Below are positions 6,920 to 11,098 of a stretch of DNA of 11,098 nt, piece after piece. The stretch comes from DASUMP01 sp036277635. Its GTDB lineage: Bacteria > Actinomycetota > Acidimicrobiia > IMCC26256 > PALSA-610. Numbering within the stretch: the first letter of the stretch is position 1; every line of letters starts with the position of its first letter. A model generated the notes under the pieces. It was not told the DNA's origin, made no database searches, and saw only the letters and a program-made list of their open reading frames with translations. Location of the stretch: assembly GCA_036277635.1 (NCBI GenBank), contig DASUMP010000191.1:1-11098 (forward strand), given 5' to 3'. The position numbers were made by a program, and so were the translations under genes.

Positions 6920-6923
<4 letters not shown>
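5904..6923 (-). CDS. meaB: MeaB/ArgK-type GTPase, methylmalonyl-CoA mutase chaperone
   Basis: A 339-residue G3E-family GTPase that gates loading of adenosylcobalamin onto methylmalonyl-CoA mutase and protects or rescues the enzyme from inactivation. The P-loop is GAPGAGKST (70-78). VDPSSSRSGGSILGDKTRM (99-117) holds the Mg-binding and switch region typical of MeaB. ETVGVGQSE (162-170) is the family signature with switch II, and NKDD (209-212) is the guanine-specificity motif. SALTGTGI (248-255) follows, and a helical C-terminal part serves dimerisation. Length is normal for the family (about 320-340). Its ATG overlaps the stop of the mutase gene as ATGA (6920-6923), so the two are translationally coupled and this copy surely serves that mutase. 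The long open frame upstream of 6923 is a shadow of the mutase gene. Confidence 0.95.
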
Positions 6924-9067
<2,144 letters not shown>

Positions 9068-9073
9068 GGGCGA

Positions 9074-9079
9074 AGCGTA
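9074..9079 (-). promoter_or_regulatory. Possible -10 box (TACGCT) of the mutB-meaB operon, leaderless type
   Basis: Read on the minus strand, TACGCT fits TAnnnT and ends 6 bases before the ATG at 9067, identical in placement to the hexamer before iscS. No ribosome binding site precedes the ATG (the six bases are TCGCCC). No clear -35 is visible. Confidence 0.4.
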
Positions 9080-9225
9080 GAGGCCGCACTGCAGGCCGAG
9101 CCTGCCGGCGCCGACGCCGATTCCCGCCGATCTGCCTCCGATCCGTGGTCCGTGGGCCGATCGGATCAACAGCGACCGTGGCGCTCAACCCCCCGCGCCC
9201 GGCCGCCGACACCACCAGAGCGGCT

Positions 9226-9236
9226 GAGGCGAGGAG
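9226..9236 (+). promoter_or_regulatory. Purine-rich ribosome binding site before GTG 9240
   Basis: GAGG at 9226-9229 and GAGGAG at 9231-9236 precede the GTG by 10 and 3 bases. An in-frame TGA at 9225-9227 means translation cannot begin further upstream, so GTG 9240 is the first possible start. Confidence 0.4.
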
Positions 9237-9239
9237 CAG

Positions 9240-11098
9240 GTGGGCAAGAACTCACGCAACGTTGCCCCGACCGGGCAACCGGTCGAAGGGCGTGTGCCTC
9301 GGGCGCGCGGGCTGACGCTCGTGCTGCTCGCGGCCGTCTGGGTCGGCGCGCTCATCGTCCACCAGCTCCGTCGCGGGAACGGCGCCTACGACTCGAACTC
9401 GCTGCTCGTGCTGACGAGCGGTCTCGTGGTGACCGCGCTCGCGATGACGTTCCTCGTGCGTTCCAGCCTCGCCGAACGGCGCGCGCTCAAGCGAGTGGAA
9501 GCCGCCGCGAACGAGCTGTCGCGCCAGGAGCGATACTTCCGCAAGCTCGTGGCGAACTCGACCGATCTCGTGATGGTCACCGACCGCGACGGCAAGCTCC
9601 GGTACGTGAGTCCGTCGTCGTGGCACCTGCTCGGCGCCGCCGACACGAAGATGACCGGCGTCGGACTCCCGAGCATCCTGCACCCCGACGATCTGCCACT
9701 CCTGCAGAACGAAGTGCAACGCGGACTCGTGTCCGGCACCGGGACCGTCGGTCCGATCGAGCTGCGCATGAAGCGCGCCGACGGCACGTGGCGGTGGTTC
9801 GAGTCGGTCGCCGTCAACCTCCTCGAGGACCCCGACGTGCGTGGCGTCGTGTGGACCGCCGCCGACGTCACCGAGCGCCGGGAGCGCGGCGAAGAGCTCG
9901 CGCAGGCCGCGACCCACGACGCGCTCACCGGGCTGCCGAACCGCACGCTCCTGTTCGATCGGCTGGAGCAGGCGCTCAGTCGCAGCGGTCGCGGTCAGCA
10001 GCGCACCGCCGTGCTGTTCGTCGACCTCGACCGCTTCAAGGTGGTGAACGACAGTCTCGGTCACAGCGCCGGCGACGAGCTCTTGGTGCGCGTCGCGGCG
10101 CGGCTCCGACACGCGGTTCGACCCGGCGACACGGTCGCGCGGTTCGGCGGCGACGAGTTCGTCGTCATCGCCGAAGCGGTCACCGGCGTCGACGAGACGC
10201 GACAGATCGCAGATCGGCTCGCCGCGACGTTGTCGGCGCCGTTCCACGTGGTCGGCCACGAGGTGTTCGTGTCCGCGAGCGTCGGGATGGCGATCGCGGC
10301 GCCGCAGGACACGCCCGAGACCATGTTGCGTGACGCCGACACCGCGATGTATCGAGCCAAGGACGAAGGGCGCGGGCGCTCCGTGCTCTTCGACGAACAG
10401 ACCCGACGGCGCGCGTTGGATCGCCTGACGCTGGAGAACGCCCTGCACCACTCGATCGAGCGCGGCGAGATGGTGATGCACTACCAGCCGCAGATCGACA
10501 TCGCGACGGGCGCCATCGTCGGACTCGAAGCACTGCTGCGCTGGCAGCACCCGATCCGGGGGCTGCTGATCCCCGAGCACTTCATGGAGCTCGCCGAAGA
10601 CACCGGCTTGGTGGTCCCGATCGGTGAGTGGATGCTCGTCGAGGTGTGCATCCAGGCCGAGCGGTGGAACCGGCTGCGCAACGGCAGCGGACCGATCATC
10701 ACCGGCGTGAACATCTCCGCGCGCGAGCTCGCGGAGCCGAAGCTGATCGAACGGGTCGAGCGCGCGCTCGAGGTGTCGGGGCTCGCGCCCGAGACGCTGT
10801 GCATCGAGATCACCGAGGGTGCACTCATGCAAGACGTCGAGGCGACGGTGCGGACGCTGCGCACGTTGAAGAAGCTCGGCGTGAAGCTCGCGATCGACGA
10901 CTTCGGGACCGGCTACGCGTCGCTCGGACACCTCAAGCGGTTCCCCGTCGACAGCCTGAAGATCGACCGCACGTTCGTCAGCGGTCTCGGCAGCGATCCC
11001 GACGACCGCGTCATCGCCGCCGCCGTCATCGGACTCGCCCACGCGCTCGGCGTCACCGCGGTGGCCGAAGGCGTCGAGACCGAGATCCAGGTGAACGA
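9240..11098 (+). CDS. Membrane-anchored PAS-GGDEF-EAL cyclic-di-GMP protein (3' end outside window)
   Basis: 619 residues are visible and the frame is open at the window edge. Two hydrophobic segments (about 24-40 and 54-73) flank a short loop; then come a linker helix, a PAS domain (about 97-213, with HPDD at 148-151 and ending AADVTERR), a GGDEF domain (about 220-385) and an EAL domain (from about 397). The diguanylate cyclase site is GGDEF (303-307), with metal-site VDLDRFK (261-267) and an inhibitory-site RxxD, RPGD, at 294-297, five residues before it. The phosphodiesterase residues look intact: Glu430 in EALLRW, Asn491, Glu523, Asp553-Asp554 in IDDFGTGY, Lys574 and Glu610 in EGVET. It may therefore both make and degrade cyclic-di-GMP, with PAS sensing deciding the balance. 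About 30-50 residues of the EAL end are missing. It is divergent from mutB, with no functional link visible. Confidence 0.93.
   Translation, partial: MGKNSRNVAPTGQPVEGRVPRARGLTLVLLAAVWVGALIVHQLRRGNGAYDSNSLLVLTSGLVVTALAMTFLVRSSLAERRALKRVEAAANELSRQERYFRKLVANSTDLVMVTDRDGKLRYVSPSSWHLLGAADTKMTGVGLPSILHPDDLPLLQNEVQRGLVSGTGTVGPIELRMKRADGTWRWFESVAVNLLEDPDVRGVVWTAADVTERRERGEELAQAATHDALTGLPNRTLLFDRLEQALSRSGRGQQRTAVLFVDLDRFKVVNDSLGHSAGDELLVRVAARLRHAVRPGDTVARFGGDEFVVIAEAVTGVDETRQIADRLAATLSAPFHVVGHEVFVSASVGMAIAAPQDTPETMLRDADTAMYRAKDEGRGRSVLFDEQTRRRALDRLTLENALHHSIERGEMVMHYQPQIDIATGAIVGLEALLRWQHPIRGLLIPEHFMELAEDTGLVVPIGEWMLVEVCIQAERWNRLRNGSGPIITGVNISARELAEPKLIERVERALEVSGLAPETLCIEITEGALMQDVEATVRTLRTLKKLGVKLAIDDFGTGYASLGHLKRFPVDSLKIDRTFVSGLGSDPDDRVIAAAVIGLAHALGVTAVAEGVETEIQVN

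Larger units (their letters stand above)
9068..9239. other. Divergent intergenic region between mutB and the GGDEF-EAL gene
   Basis: 172 bases with no gene. It contains three copies of CCGATC (9127-9132, 9138-9143, 9157-9162), an 8-base palindrome CCGATCGG (9157-9164), and a GATCCG/CGGATC inverted repeat (9140-9145 and 9162-9167). These could form an operator, or may be chance in such DNA. I see no cobalamin riboswitch, terminator or small RNA. Confidence 0.3.

Noticed and set aside
9068..9239. Cobalamin riboswitch before the B12-dependent mutase
   Set aside because: No B12-box-like or conserved pseudoknot elements are visible, and the promoter-like hexamer directly before the start codon leaves no room for a leader.
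9252..11042. Minus-strand open frame of about 600 codons opposite the GGDEF-EAL gene
   Set aside because: Composition is low-complexity and charged with no recognisable domain, while the plus strand carries intact PAS, GGDEF and EAL motifs.

Overview
The window is very GC-rich DNA, with codons strongly biased to G or C in the third position. It looks like an actinobacterial chromosome, perhaps class Acidimicrobiia or a relative. That assignment rests on gene content, the IscS-MnmA-'MetE-like' neighbourhood, probable leaderless promoters and GTG/TTG starts, not on a marker gene. I see no rRNA, tRNA, CRISPR array, insertion sequence or integrase. No stretch over 300 bases lacks a gene.

Layout: (1) 1-1442, plus strand: the last codons of an unidentified gene, a GAF-domain protein, and a subtilisin-like (S8) serine peptidase without signal peptide. 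They are joined by 4-base stop/start overlaps, so this is a tight operon. (2) 1426-2424, minus strand: a protein of the cobalamin-independent methionine synthase C-terminal family. (3) 2479-3339, plus strand: a polytopic membrane protein with a possible PH-like C-terminal domain. (4) 3327-5530, minus strand: cysteine desulfurase followed by MnmA, the sulfur donor and tRNA 2-thiouridylase for the wobble uridine of Lys/Glu/Gln tRNAs. (5) 5645-5872, plus strand: a 75-residue protein of unknown function. (6) 5904-9067, minus strand: adenosylcobalamin-dependent methylmalonyl-CoA mutase (large-subunit type) and its GTPase chaperone MeaB, overlapping by 4 bases. (7) 9240-11098, plus strand, running off the window: a membrane-anchored PAS-GGDEF-EAL protein of cyclic-di-GMP signalling.

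The functional themes are tRNA thiolation (desulfurase plus MnmA), propionyl-CoA/methylmalonyl-CoA metabolism (mutase plus MeaB), cyclic-di-GMP signalling, and an uncharacterised GAF/protease unit. Genes alternate between strands in short units. Two convergent pairs overlap at their 3' ends (17 and 13 bases).

Most of the window is ordinary core metabolism. The points most worth following are the GAF plus cytoplasmic S8 peptidase operon, the MetE-like protein whose expected zinc-ligand glutamate seems to be aspartate, and the -10-like hexamers placed 6-8 bases before four start codons, which suggest leaderless mRNAs. I found no convincing evidence of a wholly new system.
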